From: Yamagishiella unicocca
Lineage: Eukaryota > Chlorophyta > Chlorophyceae > Chlamydomonadales > Volvocaceae
Reading direction: 5' to 3'
DNA: 64,000 nt
NCBI GenBank assembly: GCA_003116995.1
Contig: BDSL01000014.1
Span: 930,001-994,000, forward strand
Shown here: positions 54,925-64,000 of the stretch, one piece after another
How the letters are laid out: each line of letters begins with the position of its first letter
Numbering within the stretch: position 1 is the first letter of the stretch
The notes under the pieces: model-generated
Databases searched by the model: none
Seen by the model: only the letters and a program-made list of their open reading frames with translations
What the model was told of the DNA's origin: nothing
Position numbers and translations under genes: made by a program

Positions 54925-57900
54925 ATGAGCTTGGCTACCCAAGCATCACTTTCGTCTTCGTGCTCATGCTCCACTTATTCCTCGAGCACGATCTGCGCCA
55001 GTATGCGCCCATGTCGGCCGGCCATGCGTGGCCTAGATTTCACTAGCTCTGCAGCGTGGCGGCCTTTCACGCCTGCCACATCGCAGCAATTATCTGGCTG
55101 GCTGCAGCGATCGGGGACACGCCGCCTTGGCAACCCATCGGCATCATTAGCGCCTCAATGCAGCCTTTCAGTACAGGGGCGAGCGCAGCTGCTTCAGCAA
55201 CCCGCTGGATGCCCTTTGCACAGCTGCGGGGCCAGCGCTCCGGCCAGCCTTCGATGGCGTCATTGCACGGCAACGGCGCGTTGCCGCGCCGTCGTTGTTC
55301 CCGTGGGATCAGCGGCCGCCGACATGGGCATCTCGGAGGGCGGCCCCCCATCGGGCCCCAGTCGAGCAGACGCCTCTGCAAGCGCGGCCCTCCCCTTCGA
55401 GCAGCCACCCCGACCGCAGCAGGGCGGTCAACGCCAGCCTTCGGGCAATGGCGCCCCATCGACTGTGGCCTCAGCCGCCGCCTCAGCCGCAGCCGCCCCG
55501 GGGAAACGCTTACATGCAGAAGCCGGGGGGGAAGGGTCCTCCCCGGCGGCGGCCGCCGCCGCCGCCGCTGCCGGAACCCCCGCCGCCGCCGCCGACCCTG
55601 GCGCGACTAGCATGGACGGGCTGTCCGACACGCAGAAGTACGTCATGGCGGACGAGTGGGGCTTCTCCCAAGTGGGCGGCGACCTGCCCGAGGGCACCAC
55701 GCCCGCCAACTTTGCCGGCATGTTTCCAGACCGCTTTTTCGCCTTCGACGCCGCGCGCGCCGCGCTCGCGGTGGCGGTGCCGCTAGCGGCCATGGCCGCT
55801 GGCTACGGCTGGCTGTGGTACATGCACTCCATCTGCCCTGTGTGGCAGCAGCTGGCGGCCGCCACGCTCATCGGCACCGCCTATACGGGCCTCTTCAAGG
55901 TGGCACACGAGTGCGCCCGCTTCAGCTTCATACCGCAGTACCCCGGCCTGCAGGACGCGCTGGGCACGCTGCTCATGCTGCCCTCGCTCTACTCCTTCAC
56001 CTCCTGGCGCCTGGGCTTCCTGCACCACCTGCTGCACATCAACATGCTGTGGGAGGACACCTTCGGCTGGCACCCGTACACCAAGGTGCAGCTCGCTACG
56101 GATATGGTTTCGGGGCGCGGCTGGCATCTGGCGCTGCAGCGGCTGGTGCTGGCGACGCCGCTGAAGCTGCTTGCGTCTATCGGCCACTGGGTGCGCTCCT
56201 TTGACTCGCTTGACCTGAAGCGCTTCCACCCGGGTAGCTACTGGTCGGTGCTGGCGGGCTGGTCGGCGCCGCTGCTGTTCGCGGGACTGGGCATCCCGGC
56301 CATGGTGGCGGCGGGAGGTGTGTCAGGTGCGTGTGTATTTTGGGTGGTTTTGCGGGGGGGACGGGCGGGTGGGTTGTGGGTGTGGAAGGGCCGGAAGCGG
56401 CTGGGCCGTTGGAAGGGGGAGGGAGGGCGCTCGCAAGGAGAGGAGATGGGGTGGAAAGCAGCTGGAGCCGCAGGGCAGGAATGAGGGCCTAACCCAGCCG
56501 GGCGGGAGCTGCAGTGGAGAGTCGTGGAGCCCTGACAGAGCCCTGACAGAGGGGAAGAAAGAGCCGCCTGGCTGGACGATGCTGCGTCAGTCGTTCGTAG
56601 TCCGGGGGTGCCCCCCCTTCGGGATCGAAGCTGGGGCGCAGGAGCACGGGGGAGTGCGGTGCGGAGCTAAAGCAATGCCTTAGAGCGACTTGCCTTGGGC
56701 GGGGCGCATCTGTCGCTGCGGCTGCCGTCATGCTTTGGCGAGAATGGCAACTGACAGCTGTAGCCCGAGAGGTCCCCGTCGCCGGCCGACGCGGCGCAGT
56801 GTGTACGTGCCTCCATGCGCGCGTACCAAACCCGCAACGGCAGTGCTAGTGGCCACATGGGCAGGGCGGCTGAAGAGGGGCCAGGAGGGCCGGTGCGGGC
56901 CCCCCAGTGTCCTAGAGGGCGGTGTGAGATAGGCGGCCAGTCATGATTTCCCACGCAGCGGGGCTGTGGGGCGAGGGAGGCGAGGCGGTGTTTGCGGGAA
57001 CCTGGGCTGAAGTGGCCCATCCCCGGGCATGACGCCGTTGCGGTGTTGATACCGGTGGGGCGGCGCCTTGTGGGTCGGTGGGAGAGACAAGTTGGGCCCC
57101 CAACCTGCCCCAGGGGTGGTCGCATGCCGGTGCCTCGGCGGACAGACGCATCGGGGTGGGCTGTCGGGGTGCGGAGGGGTGCCGTGAGCGGGGGGCAGAG
57201 GGGTGCCGCGAGTGGGTTGCGGAGGTGGGGGGGGAGTGCGGCGAGGACAGGGCGGGATTGCGGAGTTGGTCAGAGGGTTGGGGGAGTGGCGCTTGTGGGG
57301 CTAACGCGAGGAACATGGGTAGGGGGGCGATCGTCATGCTCCACGTAACGGGCAGGGGAGTGGCGCGGAGGTCCGCGGCAGTGGGCGCGTCCCACTAGGC
57401 GGGAGGTGCACAGGATGCGATCATCCATGTCGGGCCCTCTGCTGTACCTGCCGCCGCCCTGCCGCGGTACACTTCGCTCCTGCCTCCACAATGCCCAACC
57501 TTTCCCCGCCTCCCGGCTCTCTTATTCCCCGCCTCAGGCCTTGTGAGCTGCTACCTGCTGCCCTGGCTGGTGTTCCACTTCTGGCTGTCCACGCTGTCGC
57601 TGCTGCAGCACACGGCGCCGCACATTCCCTTCCGGGCCGCCGGCGACGGCTACGATGCCGGCCGCGCCACCATCTGCGGCAGCGTCACCGTGCGCCTGCC
57701 CCGCCCGCTGGAGCTGCTGCTCAACGAGGCCAACTACACGCTGCCGCAGGCGGTGGCGCCCGGGCTGCCGTTCTACCACGCGCGAGCCGCATACGAGCAC
57801 ATGCGCGAGCGGTTGCAGCCGTACCTCACCGAGGCGACCCCCAGCCTCAAGCTGTTCACGAACCACGTCACCAAGTGGCAGGTGCGCGGTCGCGAGGGGG

Positions 57901-58567
57901 AGGGGGGCCGCATCGCGTTGGGGGGCTGCAGCTGGTTCTGGGGGCCGCAGCTTGGGTCTGGGCCCGGTACCGTTGTGCGGGGGAATGCATCGGGCTCGGT
58001 GGTGTGGGTGCTGGCAGACTGCCAGAGTGTTCGTCGTGGTCCATCATTCCCACATCATTCCCACATCATTCCCACATCATCCCCACATCATTCCCACATC
58101 ATTCCCACATCATTCCCACATCATTCCCACATCATTCCCATCGCGATCCGGCGCCTCAGGAGGCATTAGCACTTTAGCAGCGCTGCGCGTTCGACCAGCG
58201 GACTACCCTGCTCCGCCTCGCCGCCGGCCCCTCCCCGCCCTTCGTTGCCGCACCCCGGGCCCCAACCCGCCCCAACCCGCCCCGACCCGCTACCCCCCCT
58301 TTCCCTGAACCATCACCTTCACCGCCCTCGGTTTGTCGGCCGTGGATTCGCGGATCCTGTTATCAACCCGCCCCCCTCCCCCGCCCGCAGGTCTACGACG
58401 AGGAGGCGCACACGTACCGCCCCCTGGAGGAGGTGGCTCAGGAGGTGGAGGCGGACCTGCGGGCCATACTGGAGGAGAACCTGGCGGAGGCGGAGGCGGC
58501 TGCCGAGGGGGAGGAGCCGGGCGATAGCCGCCCCGGGGGGAATGGCGCGGGGATGGCGGCTGCATAG
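54925..58567 (+). CDS. FAD6-like plastid desaturase homologue lacking the catalytic histidines
   Basis: Exons 54925-56326, 57538-57881 and 58391-58567 join in phase to 640 residues; start context AAAGATGAGC. Residues 1-130 are Ser/Ala/Arg-rich (MSLATQASLSSSCSCSTYSS...), a likely plastid transit peptide, then ~110 residues of Ala/Pro/Gly. From ~230 it aligns by eye with plastid omega-6 (FAD6-type) acyl-lipid desaturases: GTAYTGLFKVAHECARFSF, LGTLLMLPSLYSFTSWRLGF, INMLWEDTFGWHPYTKVQL, LKRFHPGSYWSVLAG, WLVFHFWLSTLSLLQHTAPH (then IPF), and LPFYHARAAYEHMRERL. Di-iron ligands are lost: HDCxH reads H-E-C-A-R at ~328-332, the HxxHH position reads F-L-H-H-L at ~365-369, and the HxPHH position reads T-L-P-Q-A at ~535-539. 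Membrane helices remain (AALAVAVPLAAMAAGYGWLW; APLLFAGLGIPAMVAA). The frame is intact, so this looks like a pseudoenzyme, not a pseudogene. Confidence 0.75.
58048..58140 (+). repeat. 11-bp tandem repeat, eight to nine units
   Basis: CATTCCCACAT units in the second intron of the FAD6-like gene. One unit has CATCCCCACAT. Confidence 0.95.
58303..58368 (+). repeat. Intronic module C, best copy
   Basis: ACCATCACCTTCACCGCCCT, CGGTTTGTCGGCCGTGGATT, CGCGGATCCTGTTATCAACC, ending 23 bp before the 3' splice site at 58391. Confidence 0.9.
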
Positions 58568-59878
58568 GCTGGTGCCGCCCGTGGTAGTGGCATCAAATCC
58601 GCAGGGTACCAGATGTAGGGGCAAGATAAGCCTTCCAGGAGGGGGGCGTTAGGGTTGGGCGTGTAGCGCGCACAGGGCAGGGCAGGCGGCCGCGTTTCTT
58701 CCGAGGAAAGGAGTGTTATGCGGTCGTCCCGGAGCTTCCGGGCCGTGTCCAGGCTCGGCTGCGGCAGCTGGGCGGCAGGCATGTAGGTAAGGGCGGGGTC
58801 GGGGGATGGCGCGACGGCCTGGAAGCTGCGGATGCAGTGCCGCCATGTGTGCAGCAGCGGTGGCATGTGGGCCACGTCGCGCGGCTTGCGAAGTAAGGTT
58901 ACGATGCAGCAGTAAATGACTTGCAAAGGCTGTTGACGACGAAGAGGACGGCTGACGACGACGACGACGAGGAGGAGTTTGCGTAGCTTGGGAAGGCCGC
59001 GGGTTCGTAATCTGTATGTGTGTGTGTGTGTCTAACGGCGCGGAGCGGTTACTGGGGCTGCGCGGCATCGGAGCCGTCTGACGGCGTTAGGCCAGGCAAG
59101 TCAGTGTTTCGGGGCGCGTGGGTTCGAAGTAGTTATTGGGATTAGCGTGGGAGGAAAAATAGTGAAACGATAGGGAAGGACGATGGTCACACTTGCCAGT
59201 GTGACAGTGCGGCCCCGCCGAGAGGTTGGGAATGATGCACGTCGGAACTCGCAACGACCTGGGCACGGGATTCCTTCCTTTGACCACAACAGTCGGAAGC
59301 TCAGGTTTGGGACGTTTGAGGGACTCGCTGCGCTCTAGCTCGGTTCGATGTTTTCTAGTGTTGCTGGCTGCGTGCTGCGCGGATTTTACCAGTCCACGAG
59401 TTTTCGAACGCCTGGGTCAGGCTTGGTGAGGATGTTGGCGCGGTGGACAAGATAGCAGTTTCTTGGTTGGAGCATGAGGCTGTGGAGTCGCGTTCCCTAC
59501 TCATGGCCAGTAGCATCTGGAGCAAGTTGCGGCACGCATTTCACGCGCGTATTATCTTTCAAGCGCACTGCAATGCTGTGGTGCACCTTGGTCTACCTGC
59601 CGCGAAACGCGCGAATCCGATTTTACGCGCGGTCCCTGGTATAGGCATATTCTGAAACGGGTAGTTTTGTAATCTGCATGAAGTATTCGGCGCCGCGCGG
59701 ATTGCACTCAATCAAGGGGATGGAGGGATGGTAGGGTACGGAGCTGCATACGACGCGACGTGGCTCAACTTGCAGCTCATATGGTGGGAGACCAACCAAT
59801 TTTCTAGGTCGCTGGTCTACTGAACTAACATCGCGGCGACCCACATTACATAGGCAGCGTTCGCGTTTATAGTATCAA
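58568..59878. other. Intergenic, FAD6-like 3' UTR and dehydrogenase promoter
   Basis: 1.3 kb with no supported gene. It includes a (GAC)n/(GAG)n patch near 58955 and (TG)n at 59016. The start of the next gene is preceded by ordinary AT-moderate sequence. Confidence 0.6.
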
Positions 59879-62800
59879 ATGGCCCCCCGTGGCCAGGGCA
59901 AACGGCTGGCGCAGCTGCTGGGCGCGCAGCTGAAGCAATATGCAGCGGAAGTCCGTGGTATTAGCAGCTCCAATGCTCCTTCTCGTGGTGTCTTGGGAGG
60001 CAGCCGCGCGGCCGCTGCGCAGGGCGTCATGCAGCAGACTCGCTCTAATGCCCAGGTGGCCGTCCAGCAGGCGACGCAGCAGCACCTGAAGGTTGTGGTC
60101 CCTGCCATCAAGACAGATCTGGTCGGTGCGGTGTCTATGGTGTCCCTGGGCGAGAAGGTCGAGCCGGGCGTCTTCAAGAACGTAGATGGCCACCGCTTCG
60201 ACGATGGCCGCTACCAGTCGTTCGTCGAAGAAATCACGAAGTTCATTCCAAAGGAGCGCCAATTCTCCGACCCAGTCCGCACGTTCGCATACGGCACGGA
60301 CGCCAGTTTCTACCGCCTAAACCCGAAACTGGTGGTCAAGGTACACAACGAGGAGGAGGTCCGGAAGATCTTGCCTATCGCGGAGCGCCTGAAGGTGCCT
60401 ATTACCTTCCGCGCTGCTGGCACATCGCTGTCAGGCCAGGCGATCACGGACTCAGTGCTCATCAAGCTCAGCCACACGGGCAAGAACTTCAGGAACTTCA
60501 CCGTGCACGTGAGTTCACGTTCCCGAGGGTGACGGGTTTGTACGTGCATGCAGCAACTAAAGAGGGGGTTCAGGGACTCGGTGAAGGGGGTCAGTGATGG
60601 ATTCTTTGGCAATCCGCTGTTGCGGGGGGTGTTGATGTGTGTTTTCTTGGGCCACACACCCATCGCAGCTCTCACCACCGCAGCAGCAGCTCCCCCGCAG
60701 GCGGAGGTTCTCCTTGCAACCTCCGCCTGTTCACTCGCCATCCTGGTAACCGGGAACGCCTGCGCCGGCTCCGTTTCACCACCACATCACACACCACACA
60801 ACACCACTACACAACACAACACAAGCATACCACACACCACCACCACACAACACCACCGCACAACACAACACAACACAACACGCCAGCCGTCCCCTCCCGC
60901 GCGGCGCACCATCGCCACACGCCACATCCCATCCTTCTTTGCCCACCCAAGTATAGTTCGCCCATACCTTCCGCGTCCCGCGCTCCCCTCCCTCCACGGC
61001 GGGGCCCCAACGCCAGCCGGTTGCGCCGCCCGCCTGCCGATACCCAACCGTTCACATGTGTCCGCTCCACGTTGGTCCTCCCCGCCCTCCATCTTGCCCC
61101 GCGCTGCCATCGCCCTCTCGTGTGGCGCTGACACCACCCCGGGGGCCGTACCTTCTCGTCTCCGGACCTACCCAACGCCACCCTGGCCGCGTCACATATC
61201 AACCATTCACCACCTCACCATCTTTACAACCCCCAACACCACCTCCACACCATCCCCCTACCTTTACCGACCGCCGTCCGTCTGTATACAATCCTCCCAC
61301 CTTAACAATTCCCACCCATCTGTACACCATTCCCCCACCCGTACGGACCCCTGATGTGCCCGCTGGCAGGGTGACGGCAGCACCATCACCGTGGAGCCGG
61401 GCCTTATTGGCGGCGAGGTGAACCGGATCTTGGCGGCCCACCAGAAGAAGCACAAGCTGCCGATCCAGTACAAGATTGGCCCGGACCCCTCTTCCATCGA
61501 CTCGTGCATGATTGGCGGCATCGTCGCCAACAACAGCAGCGGCATGTGCTGCGGCGTGAGCCAGAACACCTACCACACGTTGAAGGACATGCGGGTGATG
61601 TTCGTGGACGGCACGGTGCTGGACACGGCGGACCCAGCGAGCTGCGCGGCGTTCTTGAAGGTCCGTGTCCGCCGTACGGCCCCGCCCCACGCGTCCACCC
61701 GTTCGGCCCCACGTGTGTGTGCGTGTGTGTGTTTGCGTGCGGGGGAAGCCTGTGCGGGCGAGAGACGAGGAGTGGGGAAGAGGAAGGGGAGGGGCTCACT
61801 ATGCGAGACGCCGCCGGGGGTTTGGAGGAATGTGGGGCGGGCCACGGCAGGAGAGGAAAGCTGGGAAGACGCGCGTGCAGCCGACCGGGCGGGCGGCTCC
61901 TTTGCAACCAAGTTAGTGTGCAAGCTCCTCGCGTGCGCGGGCATGCATGCGGGAGCCGCCGATCTTACCTCGTAGCCACGTCAGGAAAGCGGTTTCTGGG
62001 CCTGAGGTTGGCATGGTCGCGATCGGCTGGCGGCAACGCAGAGCCGTCGCAAAGGGCGGTCAGCTTGGCTTCTGGGTGAAGGGTGTTCCCGACCTGCGCT
62101 GGGAGGTGGCTGATGGAGGGTCGATACAGCGCTATGGGCAGCGCCAGGGGCTGGTTGTTGCGCCAGGCCGGGTTACCGGGGGCCTACTGCGTCCAGTATG
62201 CGATGGTGCCCGAGACTGGCACGAACACCTTTCGTTTGCTGGCGGCGCCAGGTAGGGGCTAGGGGGCGTTACAGGCCATGTGGGTTCTGAGCGGAGGGCA
62301 GGCGGAACAGCAGGGATGGGTGGGCGTCAAGGACGATGGCGGATGCGGGTGCTGGTGCTGGGATGTGTTTTGGGAGCGCAAAGGGTGGGGCATCTTTGCC
62401 ACGACCCGGGGTGACCAGCCGTGGTTCGCAAATCATCGGGGTTGGGTTTGGACGGGAGGTGGGGTGGGACGGAGTGGCCGTGGCAAGGGCCGCGAGCGCC
62501 GCGATTTAGTGTCGAGTGCGGCTGTGGCCCTTAACGCCTAACGAGGTGATCGTCGACTAGGTTGTAGGAACCCTTAACACCCCTGCATACACGCTGCTGG
62601 CGGTGGTTGTCCGACTACGTTCTAGGATCCATGCCCTCTGCCAGCTGACCTCTTGAGGATGCAAACTTGGATGGAACGCGGAGCACACAGCTGTGGGGAG
62701 GGGGGCCTGCAGGGAGGCATGTTCACGTCGGAGGGGGTAGGCAGGGCGGGGCAAGGATGGCTGTGGGGACTGGAGGGTGGCTGGTGGAAAGGTGATGTGG

Positions 62801-64000
62801 GTGGGGGATGAGGGTTGGGCTACAACCCACAGCACCCGCCGCTCCTGCACCGGCCACCACCAGCCCGCCGCTCGCGCATCGATTGACAGCGGAATGGCCC
62901 ACCACGTTTCACCTGAACCGCGCTTCCGTCGCCTGTTGGCTTGCCTTGATTTGGTGAAGCATGATGTCGTATGCCGTACCACGACGTGTTTACCAGCCCG
63001 TTTTGTCCGCCGCGCCTTGCCGTGCTGTTACTGACATGCTTGGTCCTCGATTCCCCCTCCCCAAACCCCACACAGAGCCACAAGTCCCTGGTGGACGGCG
63101 TCATTAGCCTGGCTCAGCGCGTGCAGGTGCGTGAGGCGGGAGGACTGCTGGATCTGGGTCAGGGGGAGGGGCACTGTCGGGCGCAACCAAACGCAGGCGG
63201 TTGCACGGAAGTGCAAAGTTGGCGCTGCTTGCTCTTGTCTGGGTCTGGAAACAACGGTTGCCCCGCATCCGCACTGGTGCTGCGGACTGAGGCGCAATTT
63301 GGCACCGTGCGCGGCCGCGGTGTGTTTCGTCGCAATCTCCCCCCCTCCCCGCGTGCCGTCCCCCGTATATCCCCCCCCCCGGATACCGGTACCGTATACC
63401 GTCGCCCTGCCTACCGGCCGTCGCCGTAGCTCTGACAGGGCTATGAGAAGAACCCCATAGGTCGGCACTGAAAAGTAAAACCGTAGCTTCACGCAGTCGG
63501 GGTCTTAAACGTTCGGAGCTAGGGAGGTGGAGTCCGCTGACACTGCACGTCGCCGCCGTCTTTCCTCTTTCCCCACTCCCCCAGGCTGACCGGGAGCTGA
63601 CGGCGCTCATCCGCCGCAAGTTCGCCATCAAGTGCACGACGGGTGGGTGCGGCAGCGGGAGCTTCTCTGCGGAGCAGGATGGCAGGGGGCAGCTGGGAGC
63701 GCGGAGGGGTGGTCGACCCCGTGCGGCGGCGGGGCAGCTAGGGGGGCCCTAGGGCATCGTGGCGCCTTCCTTTGCTCGCGCGCTGTCGACGGCGACGGCG
63801 ACGAGCGCGGCCGTGGTGGTGGTGGTGGAAATGCCTTTCCAAGGGGTTCGGTTTGGGAGCCTTTTCACGCCTCTTTCCCCCTCCCACCTTCCAACGCCGG
63901 CTGCAAACCGTGTGTGCCCTTCGCGTTGGCGCGCCCTGCGCACACGCGTGCAGGCTACTCCATCAACGCGCTGGTGGACTTCCCGCTGGACAACCCCATC
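59879..64000 (+). CDS. GYD1: FAD-linked oxidase, glycolate/D-lactate dehydrogenase type (3' end outside window)
   Basis: Exons 59879-60508, 61370-61660, 63076-63126, 63585-63642 and 63954 to the window edge join in phase, ~358 residues visible. After a presequence-like N-terminus (MAPRGQGKRLAQLLGAQLKQ) come family blocks of FAD-binding plus Fe-S-binding dehydrogenases: FAYGTDASFYRLNPKLVVKV, VPITFRAAGTSLSGQAITDS (FAD pyrophosphate-binding loop), TITVEPGLIGGEVNRIL, KIGPDPSSIDSCMIGGIVAN, NNSSGMCCGVSQNTYHTLKD and MFVDGTVLDT. In bacteria and in Chlamydomonas GYD1 this FAD half is followed by a ferredoxin-like, Cys-rich GlcF-like half, which would lie downstream. The Chlamydomonas enzyme oxidises glycolate (and D-lactate) in mitochondria during photorespiration. 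The name GYD1 is inferred from domain type and lineage; a D-lactate dehydrogenase paralogue is the alternative. The intron 60509-61369 is CACAAC-rich, and 61661-63075 is 1.4 kb. Confidence 0.8.

Overview
The window is nuclear DNA of a green alga, most likely a volvocine or other chlamydomonad. Coding exons are GC-rich, short and split by many GT-AG introns. Proteins carry long Ala, Gly, Gln and Pro tracts and organelle-targeting leaders. Copies of TTTTAGGG, the Chlamydomonas-type telomere unit, lie inside introns. The gene set (MTA1-type adenine methyltransferase, glycolate-dehydrogenase-type enzyme, FAD6-like desaturase, RRA arabinosyltransferase) fits that lineage. I cannot name the species. 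Exon models were built by hand from homology, splice sites and reading phase. For the multi-exon genes the phases close, which is the main support for the coordinates.

Layout. 276-2240 (+): 3' end of an FAD/NAD(P) oxidoreductase. 2241-4833: no gene, one tRNA-like repeat relic. 4834-8470 (-): MT-A70 adenine methyltransferase of the MTA1/AMT1 type. 9612-13740 (+): MgtE/SLC41-type magnesium transporter, divergent from the methyltransferase. 13741-20668: gene-poor, lower-GC DNA with at least six copies of a dispersed repeat. 20669-22144 (+): intronless cyclin-fold protein. 22145-26697: gene-poor, two more repeat copies. 26698-31724 (+): organellar peptide chain release factor 1, convergent with 32781-41190 (-), the TFIIF alpha (RAP74) subunit. 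42232-43031 (-): mitochondrial-type uS11. 43266-45538 (+): RING-H2 protein, divergent from uS11 across 234 bp. 45793-46893 (-): RRA-like GT77 glycosyltransferase. 48879-52214 (-): giant poly-Gln protein. 54925-58567 (+): FAD6-like plastid desaturase homologue that has lost its histidine boxes. 59879 to the end (+): FAD-linked oxidase of the glycolate/D-lactate dehydrogenase family, cut by the window edge.

The neighbours do not form an operon-like pathway. They are ordinary eukaryotic genes, several with organelle destinations (RF1, uS11, FAD6-like, the dehydrogenase). The most unusual features are: (1) short repeat modules found almost only in introns, usually with the same end turned toward the nearest splice site, which recalls introner elements; (2) a desaturase-fold protein that looks catalytically dead; (3) the MTA1-type 6mA methyltransferase, one of whose introns is a 20-bp tandem array that repeats its own 5' splice site; (4) excess of the palindrome TACCGGTA in non-coding DNA.
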